Positions 34,173 to 43,896 are shown, numbered from the stretch's first letter. The stretch: DNA of 64,000 bases from Sphingomonas sp. PP-CE-3A-406 (GCF_003688625.1 NZ_RCWY01000002.1:868001-932000); one strand, 5' to 3'. Notes: generated by a model from the letters alone, not told the origin. Program-made: numbers and translations.

Positions 34173-36223
34173 TGCTCTCGCGGTTCGGCAGCACGGAGGC
34201 GCTGTTCACGGTCAAATGCTTCGTCGCGGCGATGCTGGCCTATTACATCGCGCTCCGGATCGGCCTGACGCGACCCTATTGGGCGGTCACGACGTCGTAC
34301 ATCGTCGCGCAGCCGCTGGCGGGTGCAGTACTGTCGAAGGCGGTGTTCCGCGTCGCCGGAACCGTGCTGGGCGCAGTCGCGGCGGTGGTGCTGGTGCCCA
34401 ATCTGGTCAACGCACCCGAACTCCTGTCGCTCGGCCTCGCACTGTGGCTCGGCCTGTGCCTCTACATCTCGCTGCTCGACCGCACCCCCCGCGCGTACCT
34501 GTTCCTGCTGGCAGGCTATACCGCGAGCATCATCGGCTTCCCGTCGGTCGAGGCGCCCGGCGCGGTGTTCACGACGGCGGCGTTGCGGGTCCAGGAGATC
34601 ACGATCGGGATCCTCTGCGGCAGCCTGATCCACGGCTTCGTCTTTCCGCAGACCGTGACCGCGGTGCTGCTCGGACGGATCGACGCGATCCTCGGCGATG
34701 CCGAGCGCTGGTCACGCGATTCGCTCGCGGGCGAGTCCGATGCGGCCCTCAGCCGCGACCGCCGCCGGCTCGCGCTCGACATCAACGAACTGCATCAGCT
34801 CTCCATCCATCTGCCGTTCGATACCGCCCGCCTGTTGCCGCGGGTCAGGACACTCCGCGCGCTTCAGGCCGAGCTGTCGATGCTGCTCCCGCTGGCGAGC
34901 GCGGTCGACGACCGGATCGTCGAGCTGCGACGCGGTGCCGACGCCCCCCGCCCCGAAGCGATCGCGCTGATCGAGGACGTCCGCGACTGGCTGCGCGACC
35001 CGCTGCCACTCGCCGAGCGCGGCGAGACCGCCGACGCGCTGATCGCCCGTGCCAGGGCGCTCGAGCCGCCGGTCGGCGACACGCTGATCTGGCGCGACGC
35101 GTTGCGGCTCAGCCTGCTCGCCCGGCTGGCCGAGTTGATCGACGCGCATCGCAACGCGCGCGACCTGCGCGACCAGATGCGTTCGCCGTCGCGTACGCCC
35201 GTCACGCCCGCCGTCACCCGGCTGCTGGCGCGCACGACGAAGCGCCCGCTCCACCGCGACCGCGGCATCGCACTCCGGGCGGCGCTCGGCACGATCGCCA
35301 CCATCCTGCTCGGCTGCATCTTCTGGATCGGCACCGGCTGGGCGGATGGCGCGGGTGCGGTGCTGATCGCAGGCGTGTGCTGCGCGCTGTTCGGCAACAG
35401 CGACGATCCCGCGCCGTCGATCATGGCGTTCTTCTACGGCACGATCATCGGCCTCGTCATCTCCGCGGTCTATGCCTTCGCGATCCTGCCGCGGGTCACC
35501 GATTTCGTGACGCTGATGGCGGTCCTCGCGCCCCCGATGCTGATCGGCGGGATGTACCTCGCGCGCCCCGCGACCCTCCTGGTCACGCTCGGCGCGCTGC
35601 TCGGCGGGTTGAACACGGTCGGGCTGAACGACCGCTTCGGCAGCGATTTCAGCGCGTTCATCAACGGCGGCATCGCGCAGCTGGTCGGCACGCTGTTCGC
35701 GGTCGTCACGGTCGGGCTGTTCCAGACGATCGGCGCGGATACCAGCGCACGGCGATTGATCCGCGCGGGCTGGCGCGAACTCGCGACGCGGAGCGACTCG
35801 CCCGGCCGCCCCGACGCCGCCGGCTGGATCGCGCGGATGCTCGACCGGATCGGGCTGCTGGCACCACGGCTCGCAGCGCAGGGCGAGGACCCGGGCAAAC
35901 CGTTGCTCGACGCGCTGACCGATCTGCGCGTCGGCGTCGCGGTCGGCGAACTCAAGCAGTTGCGGCTCGACGGCACGCCCGGCGAGGCTGCGGCGATCAC
36001 CCCGGTGCTGCGCGGAGTCGGCAGGCATTACCGCGCGTTGCGCCCCGACAGGCCGGCCCCGCCCGAGCCCGATTTGCTCGCCGGGATCGACACGGCGATG
36101 GCCGGGTTCGCGACCAGCACGCCCGCCGGCATGTCGGACCGCCGCCGCACCGGCGTCTTGGCTTTGACCTCGCTCCGGCGCAACCTGTTCCCCCAGGCGC
36201 CCGCGTACGGAGCAACCCCATGA
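34169..36223 (+). CDS. FUSC family aromatic acid exporter (AaeB-like)
   Basis: This 684-residue inner-membrane protein has two FUSC modules: about six helices at 15-165, a cytosolic helical stretch (about 175-360), a second membrane block (about 365-520) and a soluble tail. ALRIGLTRPYWAVTTSYIVAQP near 28-50 is the family's N-terminal signature. AaeB of E. coli exports p-hydroxybenzoate and related acids with a HlyD-type partner. Here DUF1656, HlyD and NodT partners follow with 4-base overlaps, so a complete tripartite pump is encoded. The substrate is inferred from family only. Confidence 0.92.
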   Translation: MMLSRFGSTEALFTVKCFVAAMLAYYIALRIGLTRPYWAVTTSYIVAQPLAGAVLSKAVFRVAGTVLGAVAAVVLVPNLVNAPELLSLGLALWLGLCLYISLLDRTPRAYLFLLAGYTASIIGFPSVEAPGAVFTTAALRVQEITIGILCGSLIHGFVFPQTVTAVLLGRIDAILGDAERWSRDSLAGESDAALSRDRRRLALDINELHQLSIHLPFDTARLLPRVRTLRALQAELSMLLPLASAVDDRIVELRRGADAPRPEAIALIEDVRDWLRDPLPLAERGETADALIARARALEPPVGDTLIWRDALRLSLLARLAELIDAHRNARDLRDQMRSPSRTPVTPAVTRLLARTTKRPLHRDRGIALRAALGTIATILLGCIFWIGTGWADGAGAVLIAGVCCALFGNSDDPAPSIMAFFYGTIIGLVISAVYAFAILPRVTDFVTLMAVLAPPMLIGGMYLARPATLLVTLGALLGGLNTVGLNDRFGSDFSAFINGGIAQLVGTLFAVVTVGLFQTIGADTSARRLIRAGWRELATRSDSPGRPDAAGWIARMLDRIGLLAPRLAAQGEDPGKPLLDALTDLRVGVAVGELKQLRLDGTPGEAAAITPVLRGVGRHYRALRPDRPAPPEPDLLAGIDTAMAGFATSTPAGMSDRRRTGVLALTSLRRNLFPQAPAYGATP

Positions 36224-36426
36224 CCGGCGAAATCTCGATCGGCGGCGTCTTCCTGCCGAGCATCCTGCTGCTCGCTGTCGCCGCCGTCCTGCTCACCGGA
36301 CTGGCGACGCGGTTGCTCGCCTTCGCCGGTTTCTACCGCGTGGTGACCTATCGCCCGCTCGTCGATCTCGCGCTGTTCATCCTCATCCTCGGGCTGCTCG
36401 CCCTGCTCACCGGACCTTCCGCATGA
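36220..36426 (+). CDS. DUF1656 small membrane protein (AaeX-like)
   Basis: This 68-residue protein has two hydrophobic helices (about 13-33 and 47-65). The start EISIGGVFLPSILL and the FYRxVxxRPLVDLALF middle are the DUF1656 pattern. Members are nearly always encoded between a FUSC exporter and its HlyD partner, as here, and are thought to be accessory pump subunits. It overlaps both neighbours by 4 bases. Confidence 0.93.
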   Translation: MTGEISIGGVFLPSILLLAVAAVLLTGLATRLLAFAGFYRVVTYRPLVDLALFILILGLLALLTGPSA

Positions 36427-37325
36427 CCGCTGCCCGTTTCAAATCGCTGCTCGCGCCGCTCGGCCGTTCCGCCGTCACGCTGGTGATCGTCCTGCTGGCG
36501 GTGCTCGTCGGGATCTGGCTGTGGAAGCACTACGAGACCGATCCGTGGACGCGCGACGGGAAGATCCGCGCCGACATCGTCCGCGTGACGCCCGACGTCG
36601 CGGGTTTGGTCACGCAGGTCGCGGTGCACGACAACCAGGCGGTGAAGCCCGGCGATATCCTGTTCGTGGTCGATCGCCCCCGCTTCCAGCTGACGCTGGC
36701 GCAGTCCGACGCCTCGATCGCGAGCGCGCGTGCGACGCTATTGCAGGCGAAGCGCGAGGCACAGCGCGATCTCGCCCTCGGCGATCTGGTGGCGAAGGAG
36801 ACGCACGAGCAGAACGTCGCGCGCGTCGCCACAGCGTCCGCCGCACTCGCGCAGGCGCAGAGCGCACGCTCCACCGCGGCGCTCAACCTCGCGCGGACGA
36901 CGGTACGCGCGACGGTGCACGGCATCGTCACCAACCTCGATCTCCACCCCGGCGACTATATCGCGGCGGGAACGCAGGCGATGGCGCTGGTCGACACCGA
37001 CTCGCTCCGCGTCGAAGGCTATTTCGAGGAAACCAAGCTTGGCAGCATCCATCTCGGCGATCCGGTGATCGTCCACCTGATGGGCGAACCGCAGGCGCTG
37101 CACGGCCGCGTCGACAGCATCGCCGCGGGGATCAACGACAGCGAGCGGACCAACACGACGAACCTGCTCCCGAACGTGAACCCGACCTTCAATTGGGTGC
37201 GCCTCGCGCAGCGTATCCCGGTGCGGGTGAAGCTGACACAAGTGCCGAAGGGGGTGCAGCTGATCGTGGGCCGCACCGCGACGGTGACGGTACAACCGCG
37301 TCTCGCGCCGGGGACGACGGCATGA
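36423..37325 (+). CDS. HlyD family periplasmic adaptor (membrane fusion protein)
   Basis: This 300-residue adaptor links the inner-membrane FUSC exporter to the outer-membrane channel. One N-terminal membrane anchor (about 16-36) leads to the lipoyl half-motif (RADIVRVTPDVAGLVTQVAV, about 50-69), a short coiled-coil hairpin (about 95-150) and a beta-barrel region (VRATVHGIVTNLDLHPGDY, GYFEETKLGSIHLGDPV). The layout matches AaeA/EmrA-type proteins with a short hairpin. Its stop overlaps an ATG of the NodT gene. Confidence 0.93.
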   Translation: MTAARFKSLLAPLGRSAVTLVIVLLAVLVGIWLWKHYETDPWTRDGKIRADIVRVTPDVAGLVTQVAVHDNQAVKPGDILFVVDRPRFQLTLAQSDASIASARATLLQAKREAQRDLALGDLVAKETHEQNVARVATASAALAQAQSARSTAALNLARTTVRATVHGIVTNLDLHPGDYIAAGTQAMALVDTDSLRVEGYFEETKLGSIHLGDPVIVHLMGEPQALHGRVDSIAAGINDSERTNTTNLLPNVNPTFNWVRLAQRIPVRVKLTQVPKGVQLIVGRTATVTVQPRLAPGTTA

Positions 37326-38863
37326 TGGTCGCCTCCATCCGACCCACCCCCCGCCGTCATCCTGACGAAAGTCAGGATCCAGGGTTACAAGCGATGTCCT
37401 GCGTGGCTCTGGATCCTGACTTTCGTCAGGATGACGGTGTGGGGCCAATAGGGCGCACAGGTCGCCGCGGTATCGCCGCAAGTATCCTCGCGCTCGCTCT
37501 CGCCGCGTGCACGACCGCCGGCCCGAATTACGCGCTCCCCGAAGCCGCAGTCGTCAACCGCCCCTCCGCCCAGGGCGCATTCGACAGCGGCCACGAGAAG
37601 GCGTTCGTCGACACCCCGCTCCCCGACCATTGGTGGCAACTCTACGGCGACGCCCGCCTCGACGCGTTCGTCACCGAAGCGCTCGCCGCCAACACCGACC
37701 TCCGCGCCGCCGACGCCAACCTGCGCCGCGCCGACGCAATCGTCGCCGAAGTCGCCGCTGGCCGCACGCTGTCGACCGTCCTCGGCGGCGGCACCTCGCT
37801 CGACCGCCCGTACACGACCGGCGGCAACCTGCCCGGCACGCTCGACTACAACCTCGGTATCACGCTAGCCTATCCGCTCGACCTGTCGGGCCGCATCCGC
37901 CGCGCGATCGAGGCGGCCCAAGGCGATGCCGAAGCGGTAGCCGCCGCGCGCGACAACGTCCGCGTGACCGTCGCCGCGGAGACCGCGCGCAGCTACGCCA
38001 CCGCCTGCACCGCGAACTCGGTGCTGGCCGCGAACAACCGCATCCTCGCGCTACAACGCCAGACGCTCAACGTGACGCAGCGCCTGCAACGCGGCGGCCG
38101 CGGCACTGCGTTCGACGTGACGCGCGCGAGGACCGCAGTCGACCAGAGCGAGGCGCTAATCCCGTCGCAGGTCGCGACACGCACCGCCGCGCTGTACCGG
38201 TTGGCGACGCTGATGGGCCGCACGCCCGCCGACTATCCCAAGGACGTCGCGACCTGTGCGAAGCCACCCGCGCTCACCCGCCCACTGCCGATCGGCGACG
38301 GGACCGCGTTGATCCTGCGCCGCCCCGATATCCGCCAGGCAGAACGCTCGCTCGCCGCCGCCACTGCGCGGATCGGCGTGGCGACCGCCAACCTCTATCC
38401 GCAGGTCAGCCTCGGCGGCTCGGCCGGGTTCACCGGCCCCGTCTCGTCACTCGGCTCGACCAACGCATTCCATCTCGGGCTTGGGCCGCTGATCAGCTGG
38501 AGCTTCCCCAACCGCCCGGTCATCCGCGCGCAGATCGCCCAGGCCGGCGCCACCGCGGACCAGGCGCTCGCGCAGTTCGATTCGACTACACTCGAGGCGC
38601 TCCGCCAGACCGAGACCGCACTGTCCGCCTATGCCCGCGAAGACGACCGCAACGCAGCGCTCCGACGCGCGCAATCCAGCGCCGCGCGCGCCGCGGACCA
38701 GGCCGGCACGCTCTACCGGTTCGGCCGCACCGACTTCCTCTCGCTGCTGACCGCGCAGGCCGCGCTGACCACCGCGCAGGCGAACCTCGCGGCATCGGAC
38801 GCGCTGCTGGTCGATCGCCAAGTCGACGTCTTTAAGGCGCTCGGCGGGGGGTGGCAGGCATGA
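37322..38863 (+). CDS. NodT family outer membrane efflux lipoprotein with REP-encoded N-terminus
   Basis: The frame from ATG 37322, coupled to the adaptor's stop, has 513 residues, but residues 11-39 are simply the translation of an inserted 85-bp REP doublet. A GTG at 37439 (residue 40) gives 474 residues and a normal lipoprotein signal peptide: basic GRRG, a hydrophobic core and lipobox LAAC with lipidation at Cys63 (Cys24 from GTG). The rest is a full OEP channel protein with two repeats (DHWWQLYGD near 100, helical barrel segments, LIxRRPDIRQAERxL near 330). It forms the outer-membrane exit duct. I consider the GTG the more likely working start. Confidence 0.9.
   Translation: MMVASIRPTPRRHPDESQDPGLQAMSCVALDPDFRQDDGVGPIGRTGRRGIAASILALALAACTTAGPNYALPEAAVVNRPSAQGAFDSGHEKAFVDTPLPDHWWQLYGDARLDAFVTEALAANTDLRAADANLRRADAIVAEVAAGRTLSTVLGGGTSLDRPYTTGGNLPGTLDYNLGITLAYPLDLSGRIRRAIEAAQGDAEAVAAARDNVRVTVAAETARSYATACTANSVLAANNRILALQRQTLNVTQRLQRGGRGTAFDVTRARTAVDQSEALIPSQVATRTAALYRLATLMGRTPADYPKDVATCAKPPALTRPLPIGDGTALILRRPDIRQAERSLAAATARIGVATANLYPQVSLGGSAGFTGPVSSLGSTNAFHLGLGPLISWSFPNRPVIRAQIAQAGATADQALAQFDSTTLEALRQTETALSAYAREDDRNAALRRAQSSAARAADQAGTLYRFGRTDFLSLLTAQAALTTAQANLAASDALLVDRQVDVFKALGGGWQA
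37353..37437. repeat. 85-bp REP doublet, class B (B1), inside the nodT frame
   Basis: It has the same two inverted TCCTGACGAAAGTCAGGA hairpins as the copies at 33540 and 40364. Unlike those, it lies in mid-operon, between the adaptor stop codon and the NodT signal peptide, and is open in the NodT frame. Confidence 0.95.
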
Positions 38864-40359
38864 GGCTGCGTCGCCGTGGGCTGGCGTCGATCAACAGCGA
38901 GATCCGCGACGGCATCATGCCAGCTGCCGACACCATCGCGCGCGTCGCCAAGGACCCAAACGCGCTGCCGCACACGCCGAGCAACTACCGCGTCACCGCG
39001 CTGATCATCGCCTGCGCGCTGTTCATGGAGCAGATGGACTCGACCGTGCTCGCCACCGCGCTACCGACGATGGCGCGCGATTTCGGCGTCCCCGCGACCA
39101 GCATGAGTTCGGCACTGACGTCGTACCTGCTGGCGCTCGCGATCTTCATTCCTGCCAGCGGACGCCTCGCGGACCGGTTCGGCTCGCGAACCATTTTCCG
39201 CGCGGCGATCCTCATTTTCGTCGGCGGGTCGATGCTGTGCGGCCAGGCGACCAGCCTGCCCTTCATGATGACCGCCCGCTTCCTGCAAGGGCTCGGCGGC
39301 GCGATGATGATCCCGATCGGCCGCCTCGTCCTGCTCCGCAGCGTCGCCAAGGAGGACATGGTCCAGGCGATGTCGTGGCTCATTATGCCCGCATTGATCG
39401 GCCCGATCCTGGGGCCACCGGTCGGCGGCGCGATCGTCACCTATCTCGACTGGCGCTGGATCTTCTACCTCAACGTGCCGATCGGCCTGCTCGGCGTAAT
39501 CCTGGTGACACGCTTCATCGGCGAGGTGCGCGAGGACAAGCCGGCGCGCTTCGACATACCTGGCTTCATCCTGTCGGGCGTGTCGCTGGGCTGCCTGTTG
39601 TTCGGGTTCGAGATGACCAGCCGCACCGGCGAACTGTCGCGTGCGGTCGTGCTGATCGTCGCCGGGCTGATCGCAGGCGGGTTCTATATCCGCCATGCCA
39701 AGCACCGCAGCGATCCGATCCTGGACCTGTCGTTGATGCGGATCCCGACCTTCCGCCTGTCGGTGATCGGCGGATCGCTGACCCGCATCACGCAAGGCGC
39801 GCAGCCGTTCCTGCTGCCGATGATGCTCCAATTGGGTTTCGGGATGACCGCGGCGGCGAGCGGCGCGATCACGATTGCCGGGGCGATCGGCTCGCTGATG
39901 ATGAAGAGCCTCGCCCCGCGCGTGCTCCGGCGCTTCGGGTTCCGCAACAGCCTGATCGTCGGCGGACTCTGCGCGAGTTCGGGCTACGCAGTCGCCGGGC
40001 TGTTTCGCCCCGACTGGCCGATCCCGGTGATCTTCGGCGTGCTGATGATCTCGGGGTTCTTCATGTCGTTCCAGTTCTCGGCGTACAACACGATCGCGTA
40101 TGACGAGATCCCGTCGTCGCGGATGAGCAGCGCGACCAGCTTCTACGCGACGTTCCAGCAGCTCATGCTCTCGCTCGGCATCTGCGTCGGCGCGGCGTCG
40201 CTGCATGTCGGCATGCTCGGCACCGGCGCGACTAGGCCGGCACTGGCGGACTTCACGCTGGCGTTCCTGGTGGTGACCGCGGTGTCCGCGTCGGCGACGA
40301 TCTGGAACCGCCGATTCGCGGTGGATGCGGGCGCGGAGTTGAGCGGGCACCGGGCGTAA
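38860..40359 (+). CDS. DHA2 family MFS drug exporter (EmrB/QacA type)
   Basis: This 499-residue 14-helix antiporter has the motif D-x-T-V-L-x-TALPxMARDF after the first helix (near 50) and LADRFGSR (motif A) near 107. DHA2 proteins expel drugs or toxic organics using the proton gradient. It starts inside the NodT stop (ATGA), so it is the last gene of the operon. A pump already containing a FUSC exporter gains a second inner-membrane transporter that could share the adaptor and channel, as EmrB does with EmrA and TolC. A cytoplasmic tail of about 45 residues precedes helix 1. Confidence 0.92.
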   Translation: MRLRRRGLASINSEIRDGIMPAADTIARVAKDPNALPHTPSNYRVTALIIACALFMEQMDSTVLATALPTMARDFGVPATSMSSALTSYLLALAIFIPASGRLADRFGSRTIFRAAILIFVGGSMLCGQATSLPFMMTARFLQGLGGAMMIPIGRLVLLRSVAKEDMVQAMSWLIMPALIGPILGPPVGGAIVTYLDWRWIFYLNVPIGLLGVILVTRFIGEVREDKPARFDIPGFILSGVSLGCLLFGFEMTSRTGELSRAVVLIVAGLIAGGFYIRHAKHRSDPILDLSLMRIPTFRLSVIGGSLTRITQGAQPFLLPMMLQLGFGMTAAASGAITIAGAIGSLMMKSLAPRVLRRFGFRNSLIVGGLCASSGYAVAGLFRPDWPIPVIFGVLMISGFFMSFQFSAYNTIAYDEIPSSRMSSATSFYATFQQLMLSLGICVGAASLHVGMLGTGATRPALADFTLAFLVVTAVSASATIWNRRFAVDAGAELSGHRA

Positions 40360-40363
40360 CCCG

Positions 40364-40448
40364 CCGTCATCCTGACGAAAGTCAGGATCCAGAGCCAAGA
40401 CGGGTGACGCTTAGTTACCCTGGATCCTGACTTTCGTCAGGATGACGG
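40364..40448. repeat. 85-bp REP doublet, class B (B1 stems)
   Basis: Inverted TCCTGACGAAAGTCAGGA hairpins occupy nearly the whole gap between the convergent efflux operon and opgH. Confidence 0.93.
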
Positions 40449-40451
40449 AGG

Positions 40452-42272
40452 CTAGTTAGAATGCGCCGGCAGCGACGGCCGCGAGAGCACCGAGACATGC
40501 TCGCCCGGCTCGACGAACATGCCGTGCGACAGCGCCCACCGCCCCGCCTTCTCGCTCGCCGTCAGCATCGTCAAAAACGGACTGAGCAACAGCCCCAGAG
40601 TCACCGGCGCGAGCCAGGCCGCAGTGACCGGCGCGAACGGCGTCACCAGCAACAACGCCACGCCCACCCCGACATGCCAGCGATACCGCGGCATAACGTC
40701 CGCCAGCGACAACTCATGCGCATCGCGGTTCTGCGGCGCCCAGCCCGACTTCCGGCCCATCAGTATCCCCGCCAGATCGATCGTCTGCGTCAACGCGATC
40801 ACCGGCGCGGACAGCATCGAGAACGGCACATCGACCAGCACCGACCGCACGATCCCACGTCGCCCACCGAACCCCTCGCGACGCTCCGCATTCGAGAACG
40901 CCCAGATCACGCTCAACAGCTTCGGCCCGAACAGCAGCAACAGCGTGACGAACAGCACCTGAAGCGAGGTCTGCGCCTCGACGATGTTGCGCTCGCCGAT
41001 CAGCGCCTGCACCACGCTCGTCGCGATCATCAGCAGCCACACCGGCGACGTGATGAACGCCGACGCGCCCATCAGCAGTTGCAGCCGGCTGACCCAGTGG
41101 AACCCCGACGACGTCAGCAGGCTGAGATGCTGGATATTGCCCTGCGCCCAGCGCCGGTCGCGCACGGCCGCGTCGATCAGCGTCGGCGGATATTCCTCGA
41201 ACGTCTCCTCGGTCATCAGCATGTGTACGCGCCAGCCGCGCCGCCGCAGCAACGCTGCCTCGACCATGTCGTGGCTCATGATGACGCCCCCGAACGGCGC
41301 GCGCCCTGGCAAGTCCGGTAGCCCGCAACTCGACGCGAACGCCTCGATCCGGATCAGCGCGTTATGCCCCCAGAAGGTCGCCTCCGAACCCGACCACCAG
41401 ACGAGACCGGCGGTCGAGATCGGGCCGTAGAGACGGCTGGCGAACTGCATCCAGCGCTGGAACAGGGTAACGCCGTTGATCACCGCCGGCACGGTCTGAA
41501 GCAGCGCTACTGCGGGCCGCCGTTCAAGCACTTGCGCCATGCCGATGATCGTGTTGCCGCCCATCAAACTGTCCGCGTCGAGCATCAGCATATAGCGGTA
41601 ACCGCCGCCGAACCGCCGGATCCATTCCGCGACGTTGCCCGGCTTGCGGCCGACGTTGACGGTCCGGCGACGGTAATAGAGCGCGCAGTCGAGCGTCGGC
41701 GCGAGGCGCTCCCACGCCGCGACCTCGGCCGCCTCCGCCGCTTCGCCCGAGTCGCTCAGGATGAAGATGTCGAACCGGTCGGCGACGCCACCGGCGGCGA
41801 TAGCGCGCGCCATCCAGGCGATCCGCTCGAACACCGCATCGATGTCCTCATTGTGGACCGGCATCAAGATCGCCGTGCGCCCTTCGAGTGGTTCCGATTG
41901 TCGCGGGGTCGGGACGAACCCCGGATGGCCGCCGGTCATCAACAGCACGAAGCCGATCGCGGCGTTCATGAATCCGAACGAAATCCACGCAAACAGCGGG
42001 AAGAACAGCGCCAGCAACGCCACATCCCAGAAGCTCAGCCCATCCGCGAGCAGCGATTCCTGCACCGCCGACGACGCCGCGGTCGCGAGCAGCCCGGTCA
42101 TCAGCACGAGGATGATCCGGCGCGCGAGCATGTCGTCCGACGACACGACCATCCCCGGCCCAGGCTCGGGTGCGGACCAGGGCGGCGGCGGCCCGTCGAA
42201 ACGCTGCGGGAGCATCTCGATCGGCGTTTCGCTCGGCATCATGGAGGGCATCACGGCGGGAAGCACGGTCAT
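40452..42272 (-). CDS. opgH: glucan biosynthesis glucosyltransferase H (OpgH)
   Basis: This 606-residue inner-membrane GT2 enzyme polymerises UDP-glucose into the beta-1,2 backbone of osmoregulated periplasmic glucans. The catalytic set is visible: MPVHNE, the metal-binding DxD in MLMLDADSL, and the acceptor motif DRRWAQGN. About two helices precede and five or six follow the catalytic domain. It is shorter than E. coli OpgH (847), lacking most of the long N-terminal cytosolic tail that carries the FtsZ-inhibiting function there. The start overlaps the opgG stop (TGATG), so the two are coupled. Confidence 0.94.
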   Translation of the reverse strand: MTVLPAVMPSMMPSETPIEMLPQRFDGPPPPWSAPEPGPGMVVSSDDMLARRIILVLMTGLLATAASSAVQESLLADGLSFWDVALLALFFPLFAWISFGFMNAAIGFVLLMTGGHPGFVPTPRQSEPLEGRTAILMPVHNEDIDAVFERIAWMARAIAAGGVADRFDIFILSDSGEAAEAAEVAAWERLAPTLDCALYYRRRTVNVGRKPGNVAEWIRRFGGGYRYMLMLDADSLMGGNTIIGMAQVLERRPAVALLQTVPAVINGVTLFQRWMQFASRLYGPISTAGLVWWSGSEATFWGHNALIRIEAFASSCGLPDLPGRAPFGGVIMSHDMVEAALLRRRGWRVHMLMTEETFEEYPPTLIDAAVRDRRWAQGNIQHLSLLTSSGFHWVSRLQLLMGASAFITSPVWLLMIATSVVQALIGERNIVEAQTSLQVLFVTLLLLFGPKLLSVIWAFSNAERREGFGGRRGIVRSVLVDVPFSMLSAPVIALTQTIDLAGILMGRKSGWAPQNRDAHELSLADVMPRYRWHVGVGVALLLVTPFAPVTAAWLAPVTLGLLLSPFLTMLTASEKAGRWALSHGMFVEPGEHVSVLSRPSLPAHSN

Positions 42273-43768
42273 CAGAAGATCGGCGTAAGGACGGTTTCGC
42301 TGAGCGCACGACCGCCCCGCGTGAGGAACAGCCTGACGTCGGCGGGTCCTTGCGCATCGGGGGCCACGTCGGCGGTGACGCGCCAGCGGTTCTTCTGGCC
42401 GACCACCGGATAGGCCGCGTTGGCGAGCACCTTCCCACGGACGACGTCGATCTTCGCCGTCACCCCGCTCTGCCGATCGAGACCGGCGAGACCGGTTCCA
42501 ACGAAATCCACGACCAGTTTGCGTGCACCCTTGACCGGCTCCGCGCCTGGCCTGCCCGCGACGCCCTGCCAGCAATCGACGACATGCGCAGTGGTGGCGA
42601 CAGCGGTCGGATCGGCTGATTTCCAGGACAAGGTATAATCGAATTGCAGTCGTTGCCCGGCCTTGGCGGGCGCGGCGGGGGTCCAGAACGAGACGACGTT
42701 GTCGACCGTTTCGCTGTTGGTCGGGAACGCGTAGAGCATCACCGCACCCTTGCCCCAATCGCCCTGCGGCTGGACCCACAGGTTCGGGCGACGATCGTAG
42801 AACGCGCCGTCGTCCTGATAATGATCGAAATTGCGGTCGCGCTGGATCAGCCCGAACCCCTTCGGTGCCTGGTCCGCGAAACTGTCCAGCGTATCGTGCG
42901 GCGGATTGTTGAGCGGCCGCCAGATACGCTCGCCAGCGCCGGTGAGCAGCGCAAGACCGTCCGAATCGTGGATCTCGGGACGCCAGTCGACCGCTGCGGC
43001 GCGATTGCCTTCGCCGTACCAGAACATGCTGGTAGCAGGCGCGATGCCGAGCCGTTCGATGTCGCGGCGCACGTTGAGCACGGACGAGACCTGCTGCTCG
43101 ACTCCCGCGCCAGCGACGTGCCGCGACTGGATGCGGTACGCGCCGGTGACGCTCGCGCCATCCATCAGCGCGTAGATCGTGTAGGCATCGTTGCCGGTGC
43201 GCTCGATCCAGAATTCGGTGAAGTCGGGGAATTCCTCACGGCCGGGCAGCCCGGTGTTGATCGCGAGCCCGCGCGCGGACAGGCCGTATTGATCCTGCGC
43301 GCCGGCGGTGCGGAAATAGGAGGCGCCCTGGAACGCCATCCAGTCGCTGGTGCCGCCCGGCGCCATCGCGCGGAACCCGGCGATGCCGAGCGCGGCGGCG
43401 TGGCCTTCTTCGGCCTCGAACAACGCGCGCGAGAACTCGATGCGCTGCGCTTGCCCCCCTTCGACGACGTTGATCGCGACCGGCATCGGCGCATAGCGGC
43501 CGAGCGGGAACAGGCGGATGCCGCCGGCGAGCGTCTTGTCGGCGCGGAAGCGGATGCTGCCGACCTTGTCGTAATCGATCGCCGCGGCGGCGGCGACCTT
43601 GGCGGGGGCCTGGTACGGCTTGGTGGCGAGCGTCGCGGCGCGCGCCTGCAGCGCCTCCCAGGAGAACGGCTCGGTCTTGCCTGTGGCGGTACGCGCCATC
43701 GCGGCGGCGGCCTGCGGGGCGAACCCCAACAGACCCAGCGCGGTCATCACTTCGCGTCGACCGATCAT
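42272..43768 (-). CDS. glucan biosynthesis protein G/D family, Tat-exported
   Basis: This 498-residue periplasmic OpgG/OpgD-family protein is needed for synthesis or branching of osmoregulated periplasmic glucans. The leader MIGRREVMTALGLLGF has a twin arginine, suggesting Tat export; this is a feature of E. coli OpgD rather than OpgG. The beta-sandwich core carries YDKVGSIRFRADKTL, the FWIERTG block and GEGNRAAAVDWRPEIHDSDGL, typical of the family. GGGAG lies upstream of the ATG. It is the first gene of a two-gene operon with opgH; no opgB or opgC is in the window. Confidence 0.92.
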   Translation of the reverse strand: MIGRREVMTALGLLGFAPQAAAAMARTATGKTEPFSWEALQARAATLATKPYQAPAKVAAAAAIDYDKVGSIRFRADKTLAGGIRLFPLGRYAPMPVAINVVEGGQAQRIEFSRALFEAEEGHAAALGIAGFRAMAPGGTSDWMAFQGASYFRTAGAQDQYGLSARGLAINTGLPGREEFPDFTEFWIERTGNDAYTIYALMDGASVTGAYRIQSRHVAGAGVEQQVSSVLNVRRDIERLGIAPATSMFWYGEGNRAAAVDWRPEIHDSDGLALLTGAGERIWRPLNNPPHDTLDSFADQAPKGFGLIQRDRNFDHYQDDGAFYDRRPNLWVQPQGDWGKGAVMLYAFPTNSETVDNVVSFWTPAAPAKAGQRLQFDYTLSWKSADPTAVATTAHVVDCWQGVAGRPGAEPVKGARKLVVDFVGTGLAGLDRQSGVTAKIDVVRGKVLANAAYPVVGQKNRWRVTADVAPDAQGPADVRLFLTRGGRALSETVLTPIF

Positions 43769-43896
43769 GCCGTGGCTCCCTTGAAAATCATCATGTTGCG
43801 ACGCGGTAACATATAGCGGGTGCGCGCGCGCGTCGACAGGCCGTGGTTGAGGCGCAGCCTGCCCCGCCCCGGGGCTCAAGCAAAGGTATCAGGCGC

